Below, one piece after another: positions 33,109-40,214 of a stretch of DNA of 56,086 nucleotides; position 1 is the first letter of the stretch, and each line of letters begins with the position of its first letter. This stretch comes from Polaromonas sp. AER18D-145 (lineage in GTDB: Bacteria; Pseudomonadota; Gammaproteobacteria; Burkholderiales; Burkholderiaceae_C), in the NCBI RefSeq assembly GCF_002379095.1, contig NZ_NBZV01000030.1:1-56086 (forward strand), given 5' to 3'. A model generated the notes under the pieces. It made no database searches. It saw nothing but the letters and a program-made list of their open reading frames with translations, and was not told the DNA's origin. A program made the position numbers and the translations under genes.

Positions 33109-34923
33109 TCAGGCGCGGGTCTCCGTCAGCCGGTATAGCGCCGGTGCGCCTTCAGGCAGTTTTTCAAGCTCCCAGCGCTTGCCGTGAAACGCTGCGACCG
33201 TGGGTCGATGTGCTATTGAAACAATAGCGCCTCCCGCTTGTCGGGTCTGGGCCAGCAGCCGTTCGTACAGTATTTTTTCGGCGTCCTCGTCGAGTGCGCT
33301 GGTCGCTTCGTCGGCAAACAGCCAGGCCGGTTTTTTCAGCAGCACGCGGGCAATCGCCAGGCGCTGCTGCTCCCCTCCCGAGAGTTTCTGGCTCCAGGCG
33401 TCTTCGTCATCGAGGCGCTGCGTCAGTTTGGGCAGCAGGGCGTCTTCCAGCGCCTGCCGCAGTTGTGCATCGCTGTAGCTGGCGGCCGGTTGCGGGTAGG
33501 CCAGCGCATCGCGCAGGCTGCCGTTCGGAAAGTAGGGGCGCTGCGGAATGAACATGGTGTTGGCCGGCAGCACGGTGCGGCCGCGGCTGAAGGGCCAGAT
33601 GCCGGCCAGCGCGCGAAACAGCGTCGATTTGCCGCTGCCCGACGGGCCCTTGATCAACACGTTCTCGCCCGCTTCGGCATGCAGCGAGACGCCTTCCAGC
33701 AGCACCGCCCCGGTGGGCAACGCCAGTGTCAGGTCCTGCGTGTCCAGGCTGGTGGCAGATTCGCTGGTTGCTACTGAATTCATAGCTGTCTGCGCTTGTC
33801 GTGCCTGGGCCAGAGCCGTAAAACTCTCTTCAAAACTGGTCAGCCGGTCGGTCGTGGCGCGCCAGGCGGCCAGGCTGCTGTAGTTGTCGACAAACCAGCT
33901 CAGCGAGTCCTGCACGCGGCCGAAAGCCGACGAGATCTGCATCAGCTGGCCGAGCTGGATGGCGCCGCTGAAAAAGCGCGGGGCGGCCACGACAAAGGGG
34001 AACACCACGGCGGCCTGGCCAAAGAAGTTGGTGAACCAGATCAGGTTTTTCTGCTTCTTGATCAGGGTCAGGTAGTTGCCCAGCACGGTGGAAAAGCGGC
34101 TTTCCAGGTGCACGCGTTCGACCGCCTCGCCCTTGTCGAGCGCAATCGATTCGCTGTACTCGCGCACCCGCACGAGGTGGTGGCGGAAGTCGGCCTCGTA
34201 ACGCTGCTGCAGGAAATTGAGTCGGATCTGCGGCCGGCCGATGTAGTGCGTGATGATGCTGCCGGCCGCGCAGTACAACACCGCCATCCAGACCATGAAG
34301 CCGGGAATGTTGAAGCTGGTGCCGCCCAGCGTGAAGCCAAACGGCCCCGACAGGCTCCACAGGATGCCGACAAAACTCAGCAGCGTCACCACGGCGTTGA
34401 GCAGGCCCATGCTCAGGGAGATGGTGTAGGTGGTGAACAGGTTGAGGTCTTCCTGGATGCGCTGGTCGGGGTTGTCCGGCGCGGCCGTGCCGTTGGTGCC
34501 ATGGTTCGCATAACGGGCCAGCTCCATGCGGTAGAAGGCGTGGTTGGCCAGCCAGCGCTGCAGGTAGTGGGCCGTCATCCAGGCGCGCCAGCGGATCTCC
34601 AGCAACTGCGTCAGGTAAAAGCGGTAGACCGCGATGATGATGAAGGCAAAGGCCAGGTAGGTGAAGCGCCCGAGCTGCTCCCAGAACACCGGCTGGTTCT
34701 TGTCCTGCAGCGCGTCGTAAAACACCCGGTTCCATTCATTGATCAGCACCAGCATGTAGACCGCGCCGAGGTTGAGCAGCACGATGGCGACCAGCAGCCC
34801 GCGCGCCTTCCATTTGTCGTCGGACTCGAAGTAGGGCCGTGTCAGCGCCCAGGCCTTGCGGCAGAAGTCCTTGAAGGCGGCGTACTTGCCGTACACGGTG
34901 GGGACCAGGGGCGTCAGGGGCAT
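33109..34923 (-). CDS. SbmA/BacA-like ABC transporter, fused membrane and ATPase domains
   Basis: About 604 residues: six-helix SbmA/BacA-type membrane domain (about 1-330; FYDALQ, EIRWRAWMTAHYLQRWL) and a C-terminal ATPase with Walker A GPSGSGKST (about 425), signature LSGGEQQR (about 514) and Walker B LFADEATSALD. Related to YddA and eukaryotic ABCD peroxisomal carriers; substrate could be peptides, long-chain acyl compounds or cobalamin-type molecules. Two GCTAT-type repeats lie in frame: in the inter-domain linker (33768-33812) and just before the SIAHRP switch region (33210-33253). M4 (34923) has better-placed AAGGA than M1 (34932). Confidence 0.87.
   Translation of the reverse strand: MPLTPLVPTVYGKYAAFKDFCRKAWALTRPYFESDDKWKARGLLVAIVLLNLGAVYMLVLINEWNRVFYDALQDKNQPVFWEQLGRFTYLAFAFIIIAVYRFYLTQLLEIRWRAWMTAHYLQRWLANHAFYRMELARYANHGTNGTAAPDNPDQRIQEDLNLFTTYTISLSMGLLNAVVTLLSFVGILWSLSGPFGFTLGGTSFNIPGFMVWMAVLYCAAGSIITHYIGRPQIRLNFLQQRYEADFRHHLVRVREYSESIALDKGEAVERVHLESRFSTVLGNYLTLIKKQKNLIWFTNFFGQAAVVFPFVVAAPRFFSGAIQLGQLMQISSAFGRVQDSLSWFVDNYSSLAAWRATTDRLTSFEESFTALAQARQAQTAMNSVATSESATSLDTQDLTLALPTGAVLLEGVSLHAEAGENVLIKGPSGSGKSTLFRALAGIWPFSRGRTVLPANTMFIPQRPYFPNGSLRDALAYPQPAASYSDAQLRQALEDALLPKLTQRLDDEDAWSQKLSGGEQQRLAIARVLLKKPAWLFADEATSALDEDAEKILYERLLAQTRQAGGAIVSIAHRPTVAAFHGKRWELEKLPEGAPALYRLTETRA
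33210..33253. repeat. GCTAT-type repeat in the ABC ATPase domain
   Basis: TGCTATTGAAACAATAGCGC followed by CTCCCGCTTGTCGGG. Encodes part of LLAQTRQAGGAIVSIAHRP, close to the H-loop, apparently without destroying the domain. Confidence 0.65.
33768..33812. repeat. GCTAT-type repeat in the ABC inter-domain linker
   Basis: GTTGCTACTGAATTCATAGC then TGTCTGCGCTTGTCGTGCCTGGGCC. Encodes part of the ALAQARQAQTAMNSVATSES linker between membrane and ATPase domains. Confidence 0.7.
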
Positions 34924-35021
34924 GAGGGTCATCCTTGGAGGCGGAAATGAGAGCCAGTGTAGTGCCGCGACCTGTCGCGCGAGTGCATGGCCGCGACGCG
35001 GGAATTCGCTAGGATGGCAGG

Positions 35022-36105
35022 ATGAACACCTCCACGTCCCCTTCCCCCGAAGGCAGCATCGACTGCACCGTGCGCGGCCCCCTGCTGCTGATCGCCATCA
35101 ACCGCCCGGCCAAGCGCAACGGCTTCACGCCGAAGATGTTCCGCGAGCTGGGCCAGGCTTACACGCGCCTCGATGACGACCCTGCCTTGCGTGTGGGCGT
35201 GCTGCACGCGCTGGGCGACCACTTCACCGCCGGGCTGGACCTGCCGACGATGGCGCCGCTGATGCAGCGCGGGGAGAAAGCCGTTCCCTTGGGGTTGGTT
35301 GATCCCTTGGATCTGGGCATGGAGGGTTACCGGCGCCGCAGCAAACCCATGATGGTGGCGGTGCAGGGCATCACCTACACCCTGGGCATCGAGCTGATGC
35401 TGGCGGCCGACATCGTGGTGGCCGCCGACGACTGCCGGTTTTCGCAGCCAGGGGTGCCCTGCCCAACTCGCGCCGTGCGCGGCGGGGCTTTTGCGGGATG
35501 AGCCGCGAGGCGCAAAACCCAAGGCAAGGCTGTACGCCTTGCCTGGTTTTGCAACGCTGCGGATCGCCCGCAAAACCACGCCCCTTCGGGTTCGGCCCAA
35601 AACGGGCGCTTTGCCCACCAAACCCCTTGCGTGTGCTTCAGCACACGCTGCATGGTGTTGGCGAGCAAATCATCCCGTTTTGGACCCGAACGCGCATGGC
35701 GGGAGTTGGGCAGGGCACCCCTAGGTCAAGCGCGGCATCATGGCCACCGGCGGCGCCACGCTGCGCATGGCCGAACGCGCCGGCCTGGGCAATGCGTTGC
35801 TGCACCTGCTGACCGGCGACGAGTTCGGCAGCGCGGAGGCCCTGCGGCTGAACTTTGTGCAGAAGGTGGTGCCCGCCGGGCAGGCGCTGGACGAGGCCCT
35901 GCGGATTGCCGACGCCATTGCCGCCCAGGCGCCGCTGGCGGTGGTGGCCACGCGAAAAAATGCACTCAAGGCGGTGGAACACGGCCCGGTGCTGGCCATG
36001 CAGGACTTCATCGCGGTGCAGCAAGGCCTGTCGCGCAGTGAAGACGCGGCGGAGGGGGTGCGTTCGTTTGTTGAAAAACGCGCGGCGAAGTTTCAGGGGC
36101 GTTAA
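35022..36105 (+). pseudogene. Enoyl-CoA hydratase/isomerase (crotonase) gene split by an inserted element
   Basis: The N-terminal part (35022 to about 35449) encodes a crotonase with LLLIAINRPAKRNGF, the oxyanion-hole segments HFTAGLDL and GITYTLGIELMLAADIVVA, and FSQP. The C-terminal part resumes at about 35726 with VKRGIMATGGATLRMAERAG and continues to 36105. Between them is a 273-base inverted-repeat element (35450-35722) that introduces stops and a frameshift. The downstream part could be made from its own ATG at 35740, but the full enzyme cannot, so I treat it as broken. A sequence error cannot explain a 273-base insertion with perfect inverted ends. Confidence 0.85.
35450..35722. mobile_element. 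273-base structured insertion with 20-base terminal inverted repeats
   Basis: Left end AGGGGTGCCCTGCCCAACTC (35450-35469) and right end GAGTTGGGCAGGGCACCCCT (35703-35722) are perfect complements. Inside are nested hairpins: GCAAAACC...GGTTTTGC around a GCCTTGCCT pairing (about 35513-35555), CCAAAACGGG...CCCGTTTTGG (about 35599-35682), and a perfect GCGTGTGC-TTCA-GCACACGC (about 35631-35650). No transposase. Target-site duplication is not clear. The family is not recognised. Confidence 0.8.
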
Positions 36106-36134
36106 GTTCCATACCTCATGACCGCCACCTGTTG

Positions 36135-36215
36135 CCGTTCGCCCTGAGCTTGTCGAAGGGAAACAGGCTTCGACCCTTCGACAAGCTCAGGACAGGCCAA
36201 GCTCAGCCCGAACGG
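36135..36215. repeat. GTTCGCCCTGAGC repeat, copy 2
   Basis: CCGTTCGCCCTGAGCTTGTC ... CTCAGCCCGAACGG, with an internal duplicated TTCGAC segment, between the convergent crotonase remnant and nucleotidase genes. Confidence 0.85.
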
Positions 36216-36242
36216 TGTTGACGAGAAGCCGCGGTTGATGTC

Positions 36243-37211
36243 CTACGACAACTGATTCGACACGCCGCTGACCACATGGCCGGATGGCACATGTTGCGAG
36301 GCCGAATCAACATGGCCGGTCTGGTCGTCGAAGAAGAAGTCGGGCTCGAACTCGCGCAGGAATTCCCCCTTGGCCAGGCCGCCGAGAAACATGGCTTCAT
36401 CGACCTCGATGTTCCAGTCCATCAGCGTGCGGATCGCTCGCTCGTGCGCCGGCGCGCTGCGCGCGGTGACCAGCGCCGTACGTATGCGCATGCGCGAGGT
36501 GCCGACCTGCTGCAGGCGGTGCAGCGCTTCGAGCAGCGGCTTGAAAGGGCCAGCAAGCAGCGGCTGGGTGGCCTTGTCGCGTTCATGCGCCTGGAAGGCC
36601 GACAGGCCCTGCGACTGGAACACGCGTTCGGCCTCGTCGGAAAAAATCACCGCGTCGCCGTCAAACGCGATGCGCACTTCATGGGGGTGCTGGTCGCTGG
36701 CGTGGGCCGACTGCGGATAGACCTGCGCGGCAGGCACGCCGGCCGCCAGCGCCTCGCGCACATCGCTGAGGTGGGTCGACAAAAACAGGTTGGCATGCAG
36801 GGGTTTCAAGTAGCGCCACGGTGGCTCCCCGCGGTTGAAGGTGCCGCGCTGGATGGCCAGGCCGTAGTGCTGGGCCGAGCGGAACACCCGCATGCCCGAG
36901 ACCGGGTCGTTGCGCGAGAGGATCACGACCTCGACGCGCTGGGCCAGCTTGGCCGAAGGGGATGCGTCGTCCAGGCTGTCGGGCGCATCGTTGAAAGCCA
37001 GCAGCTTTTTGACCAGCGAAAAGGCTACGCCGGGTTTGGCCGGCACGTCGAGCCGGTCCAGCTGCAGCTGCATGTAGGCGGCATCGCGCTTGGTGCCGGG
37101 CGCGGGCGGCTGGCCCAAGCCGTCCTCGAACACCCGGTTTTCTTCCTCGAAATCAAACAGTGCGCGCGATGAAATCGCCACCACCAGTTGTCCGTCCAGA
37201 GTTGCTGCCAT
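36243..37211 (-). CDS. 5'-nucleotidase (PF06189-type)
   Basis: 322 residues resembling the bacterial cytosolic 5'-nucleotidase family: AISSRALFDFEEENRVFE near the N terminus, VVILSRNDPVSGMRVFRSAQ, RIAFDGDAVIFSDEAERV, and RIRTALVTARSAPAHERAIRT followed by FLGGLAKGEFLREFEPDFFFDDQ. Expected to dephosphorylate nucleoside 5'-monophosphates in the cytoplasm. It lies 13 bases downstream of cobC on the same strand and could supply or recycle nucleotides from the lower-ligand pathway; that link is inference. Confidence 0.85.
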   Translation of the reverse strand: MAATLDGQLVVAISSRALFDFEEENRVFEDGLGQPPAPGTKRDAAYMQLQLDRLDVPAKPGVAFSLVKKLLAFNDAPDSLDDASPSAKLAQRVEVVILSRNDPVSGMRVFRSAQHYGLAIQRGTFNRGEPPWRYLKPLHANLFLSTHLSDVREALAAGVPAAQVYPQSAHASDQHPHEVRIAFDGDAVIFSDEAERVFQSQGLSAFQAHERDKATQPLLAGPFKPLLEALHRLQQVGTSRMRIRTALVTARSAPAHERAIRTLMDWNIEVDEAMFLGGLAKGEFLREFEPDFFFDDQTGHVDSASQHVPSGHVVSGVSNQLS

Positions 37212-37224
37212 GGGGTTTACCTGT

Positions 37225-37791
37225 TTACTGCGGGGGTGGAATCAACGATAGCTCAAGTGTGCGCCATTGTCCGCAGGCCACCCCCTCGGGCGGCCACTGG
37301 TCGGCACGCGTGACCTCGCGGATGCCGCCGGCCAGCAGCTGCGCGGCCCGGATGATGCCCGCGTGGGTGATCCAGACGGTGTTCGGCCCGGCCGGCAGTT
37401 CATCGAAAGCCTGGGCCACGCGCGCCATCACGGCGCGCACGCTTTCGCCATGGCCGCCGACGGCGTGGCCGGCAAAGTCGGCTGTCCAGGCGTCGAACTC
37501 GCTGCGCGCGATGTCGCTCCAGCGCCGGCCTTCCCAGGCGCCGAAGTTCATCTCCTGCAGCCGGGTGTCGGTTTGAAGGGTTAAATCGGGTCGGAGCCCA
37601 AGCAAAGCCTGCGCAAGCTGCTCACATCTTTGTAGCGGTGAGGTGCTGATGCGGGCACCGGCGGGCAGCACCGCGGCCAGGGACGCGGCGCTGTGTTGCG
37701 TCGCCTCCCGGTCCGCCGCCACATTCAGCGCGCCGTAACAGGTGCCCGGCGCCAGCAGGACCTGCGCGTGGCGCACCAGCCAGAGGGTCAT
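37225..37791 (-). CDS. cobC: Alpha-ribazole phosphatase-like histidine phosphatase
   Basis: 188 residues of the histidine phosphatase superfamily: WLVRHAQ (catalytic His about residue 8), LQRCEQLAQAL, NFGAWEGRRW, and THAGIIRA (second His). Position among cobS and cobT supports alpha-ribazole-phosphate phosphatase in cobalamin assembly. ATG at 37791 fits the family; the open frame continues upstream through a repeat. Residues about 50-70 are encoded by a GCTAT-type repeat (37579-37637). Confidence 0.85.
   Translation of the reverse strand: MTLWLVRHAQVLLAPGTCYGALNVAADREATQHSAASLAAVLPAGARISTSPLQRCEQLAQALLGLRPDLTLQTDTRLQEMNFGAWEGRRWSDIARSEFDAWTADFAGHAVGGHGESVRAVMARVAQAFDELPAGPNTVWITHAGIIRAAQLLAGGIREVTRADQWPPEGVACGQWRTLELSLIPPPQ
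37579..37637. repeat. GCTAT-type repeat inside cobC
   Basis: Reads AAATCGGGTCGGAGCCCAAG then GCAAGCTGCTCACATCTTTG and TAGC, resembling the reverse complement of the copy at 55930-55990. In frame in cobC. Confidence 0.6.
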
Positions 37792-37800
37792 GCCGTTACA

Positions 37801-37868
37801 CCGTTCGGGCTGAGCTTGGCCTGCCCTGAGCTTGTCGAAGGGCCCTTCGACAAGCTCAGGGCGAACGG
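37801..37868. repeat. GTTCGCCCTGAGC repeat, copy 3
   Basis: CCGTTCGGGCTGAGC ... CTCAGGGCGAACGG between cobS and cobC in the same operon. Confidence 0.85.
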
Positions 37869-37889
37869 GAAAAGTGCCTGCCAACCTGA

Positions 37890-38738
37890 CTACAAGGCGA
37901 CGGCCAGGCCGAGGTAAAAAGCGATCTCACAGACCTGCTGCGTGGCGCCCAGGCAGTCGCCGGTGAAGCCCTGCAGGCGGCGCGTGAACAGGCGGCCCAT
38001 CCACAGCAGGGCGAGCACGGAGAAGCTGCACGCCACTATCAAAGTCATAGCAGGAAGCGCATAACTGGCAAGGGCCAGGGCCGAAAATGACCATATAAGC
38101 GCAACCCCCAGGCTGGTCAGCGTGATCTGGTCGGCCAGGGGTTTGGACTTGGAGCTGGCGGCGTCGCCGACATGCGGCAGCACGCGGATCAGAAGCAGCG
38201 GCAGGGTGCGTGAGACCACATGCGCGGTAAACAGGGCCGTGGCGACCAGCCAGCCATTCAGGGGCAGGTCGGCAGGCGCTTCCTCCACGCTGGACAGGGC
38301 GCTTTCGACCGAGCCGAGCAGGCCCAGCAGTGCCACCTTGCCCAGCAGCGCGAGCACCAGCGCCATCGCGCCAAAAGCGCCGACGCGCGAGTCCTTCATG
38401 ATCTCCAGGGCGCGGTCCCGGTCGTGGCTGCCACCGAGCCCGTCCGTCACGTCGGCCAGCCCGTCTTCGTGAAAGCCGCCGGTCAGCAGCACCGTCGCCA
38501 CCGTGGACAGGACGGCGGCCACCAGCGGCGCAAAGTCGGTGGCCGGCAGCAGCGCCATCAGCAGGCTGTATACACCGGCCGCCACGGCGCCGACCAGCCA
38601 GCCGATGCCGGGGAAGTGCGCGGCACTGGCGCGCAGCATGGCCGGGCTGTAGCCGGTCCACGCCGCCAGCGCGCCGGTCACCGGAATGCGGGTGAAAAAC
38701 TGCACGGCGAGCAGGTAGTGGCGAATGAATTTCAGCAT
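37890..38738 (-). CDS. cobS: Adenosylcobinamide-GDP ribazoletransferase (cobalamin synthase)
   Basis: Joins adenosylcobinamide-GDP and alpha-ribazole in the inner membrane. 282 residues, polytopic, with the signature LTGGFHEDGLADVTDGLGG (about 90-108) and SRVGAFGAMAL. Start at 38738 (MLKFIRHY). Part of helix-forming sequence near residues 216-236 is encoded by a GCTAT-type repeat (38035-38092), so repeat DNA appears to contribute to a membrane segment. Followed by cobC, preceded by cobT, with repeats at both junctions. Confidence 0.93.
   Translation of the reverse strand: MLKFIRHYLLAVQFFTRIPVTGALAAWTGYSPAMLRASAAHFPGIGWLVGAVAAGVYSLLMALLPATDFAPLVAAVLSTVATVLLTGGFHEDGLADVTDGLGGSHDRDRALEIMKDSRVGAFGAMALVLALLGKVALLGLLGSVESALSSVEEAPADLPLNGWLVATALFTAHVVSRTLPLLLIRVLPHVGDAASSKSKPLADQITLTSLGVALIWSFSALALASYALPAMTLIVACSFSVLALLWMGRLFTRRLQGFTGDCLGATQQVCEIAFYLGLAVAL
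38035..38092. repeat. GCTAT-type repeat inside cobS
   Basis: Minus-strand sequence ATTTTCGGCCCTGGCCCTTG, CCAGTTATGCGCTTCC, TGCTATGACTTTGATAG follows the family order in reverse. Translated as a hydrophobic stretch. Confidence 0.65.
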
Positions 38739-38748
38739 GCTTTCCCGT

Positions 38749-39882
38749 TCAGGTTTCGCCGCCGGGCCGCCCCAAGGCGAAAAGCGCCCCCTCGGGGGGC
38801 AGCGCAGTACACGTAGTGACGAGCGTGGGGGCTTTGGTGTTGCCGCTGACCCCGGCCGAATCAAAACTCGCCATCTCGGCCATGAACAGGGCCGCCGATT
38901 GCAGCAGTGGCCAGGCGAGCAGGGCGCCCGTGCCCTCGCCCAGCCGCATGTCCAGGTTGAGCAGCGGCACGGCCTTCAGGTGGGCCAGCAGCAGGTGGTG
39001 GCCGCGCTCGGCCGAGCGGTGGCAAAACACCAGGTAGTCCTGCACCTGCGGCACGAGGGTGCGTGCCACCATCGCGGCGGCACCGGCAATGAAGCCGTCG
39101 ACCAGCACCACGCGGCGCTCGCTGGCGGCCTGCAGCATGGCACCGCTCATCATGGCGATTTCGAAGCCGCCCAGCGCCGCCAGCACGGCCAGCGGCTCAT
39201 GCACATCGGCGTGGCGGGCCAGGGCGCGCGTGAGGACTGCCTGTTTGCGAGCCAGTTGCGCATCGTCCAGACCGGTGCCGCGCCCGACCACGTCGCTGAT
39301 CGGCAGGCCGGCCAGCCGGGCCAGCAGCAGCGCGGCGGGCGAGGTGTTGGCAATGCCCATCTCGCCAAAGGCCACGACGTTGCCGGGCAGGCCCCGCATG
39401 ACGTCCATGCCGGCCTGCAGCGCGGCGTGGGCCTGTGCCAGTGACATGGCGGGTTCTTCGCAAATGTTCTGGGTGGCCGGGGCTATTTTTCGCTGCTGTA
39501 GCTGCGGGTGGTCGGCCAGGTCGGCGGCCACGCCGGCGTCCACCACCTGCAGGGCGAAACCGTGCTGGCGCGCAAACACATTGATGGCAGCACCGCCGGC
39601 CAGCATGTTGCCCACCATCTGCACCGTCACGGCCTGCGGAAAGGCCGACACGCCCTCGCTGGCGATGCCGTGGTCGGCGGCAAACACCACCATTTGCGGC
39701 GACTCGAAGGTGATCGCCTCGCTGCGCTGGATCAGGCCGAGCTGCCGCGCCAGCGTTTCAAGCTGGCCGAGCGCGCCCAGCGGCTTGGTTTTCTGGTCGA
39801 TCTTGTGCTGCAGGCGCGCCGAGAGCGCGACGTCGGCAGTGGGCTCAATTGCGGGCAGGTGAAGCGTGGTGTTGTTGGTCAT
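38749..39882 (-). CDS. cobT: Nicotinate-nucleotide-dimethylbenzimidazole phosphoribosyltransferase
   Basis: Makes alpha-ribazole phosphate for the cobalamin lower loop. 377 residues from the ATG at 39882: KIDQKTKPLGALGQLE, VVFAADHGIASEGVSAFP, EMGIANTSPAALL, VGRGTGLDD and the catalytic Glu in RLGEGTGALLA. The last ~28 residues (after DSAGVSG) are encoded by a dispersed GC-rich repeat and are not part of the normal enzyme. The reading frame is open upstream for another 112 codons, continuous with a CWC zinc-ribbon protein. Confidence 0.92.
   Translation of the reverse strand: MTNNTTLHLPAIEPTADVALSARLQHKIDQKTKPLGALGQLETLARQLGLIQRSEAITFESPQMVVFAADHGIASEGVSAFPQAVTVQMVGNMLAGGAAINVFARQHGFALQVVDAGVAADLADHPQLQQRKIAPATQNICEEPAMSLAQAHAALQAGMDVMRGLPGNVVAFGEMGIANTSPAALLLARLAGLPISDVVGRGTGLDDAQLARKQAVLTRALARHADVHEPLAVLAALGGFEIAMMSGAMLQAASERRVVLVDGFIAGAAAMVARTLVPQVQDYLVFCHRSAERGHHLLLAHLKAVPLLNLDMRLGEGTGALLAWPLLQSAALFMAEMASFDSAGVSGNTKAPTLVTTCTALPPEGALFALGRPGGET
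38753..38831. repeat. Comamonadaceae GC-rich repeat, copy 3
   Basis: Contains GCCGCCCCAAGGCGAAAAGC and CCCCTCGGGGGGCAGCGC, ending GAGCGTGGGGGC. It encodes the extra C-terminal tail of CobT. Confidence 0.85.
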
Positions 39883-40203
39883 GGTGATTTCTTGGAGGCA
39901 GGCGGGACAAAAGCAGGAGGCTCCCGCTGTGCTATGGATGTTTTCGTCATTCACGACACCATACCGTTCGGGCTGAGCTTGTCGAAGCCCTTCGACAAGC
40001 TCAGGGCGAACGGTAGTAAGTTGCCGGTCATGATTTTTGGAGTTCTCAACAATTGTGGACGGTGAGGCGGGCGGCACCGGCATGATGTGAGGCAGCGTGA
40101 CGCACCAGCATTCGGCGTCCCCTCCCACCATGCCACAGCGAAAAGTCGCGCCGCAACGCGGACACGATGAATTGGAGGGAACGGATGCGCCTGCCGCAGT
40201 CAT
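39883..40203 (-). CDS. Cysteine-rich CWC-type protein, in frame with cobT
   Basis: From the ATG at 40203 the frame encodes CPRCGATFRCGMVGGDAEC-W-C and, after a repeat-encoded stretch, CFCPACLQE, the cysteine pattern of the cysteine-rich CWC family (a small zinc ribbon). No stop separates it from cobT, so the product would be a CWC-CobT fusion unless cobT uses its own start. The middle (LTTVRPELVEG...) comes from a repeat at 39964-40013. The start region abuts the ilvA stop (40215); a TTG at 40218 is also possible. Role unknown. Confidence 0.6.
39964..40013. repeat. GTTCGCCCTGAGC repeat, copy 4
   Basis: CCGTTCGGGCTGAGCTTGTC / GACAAGCTCAGGGCGAACGG inverted arms, inside the CWC reading frame. 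Confidence 0.85.
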
Positions 40204-40214
40204 GGCAAGGCCCG

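Noticed and set aside
35740..36105. Stand-alone small crotonase gene
   Set aside because: It is the C-terminal half of the split gene and lacks the oxyanion-hole half; annotated as part of the pseudogene.
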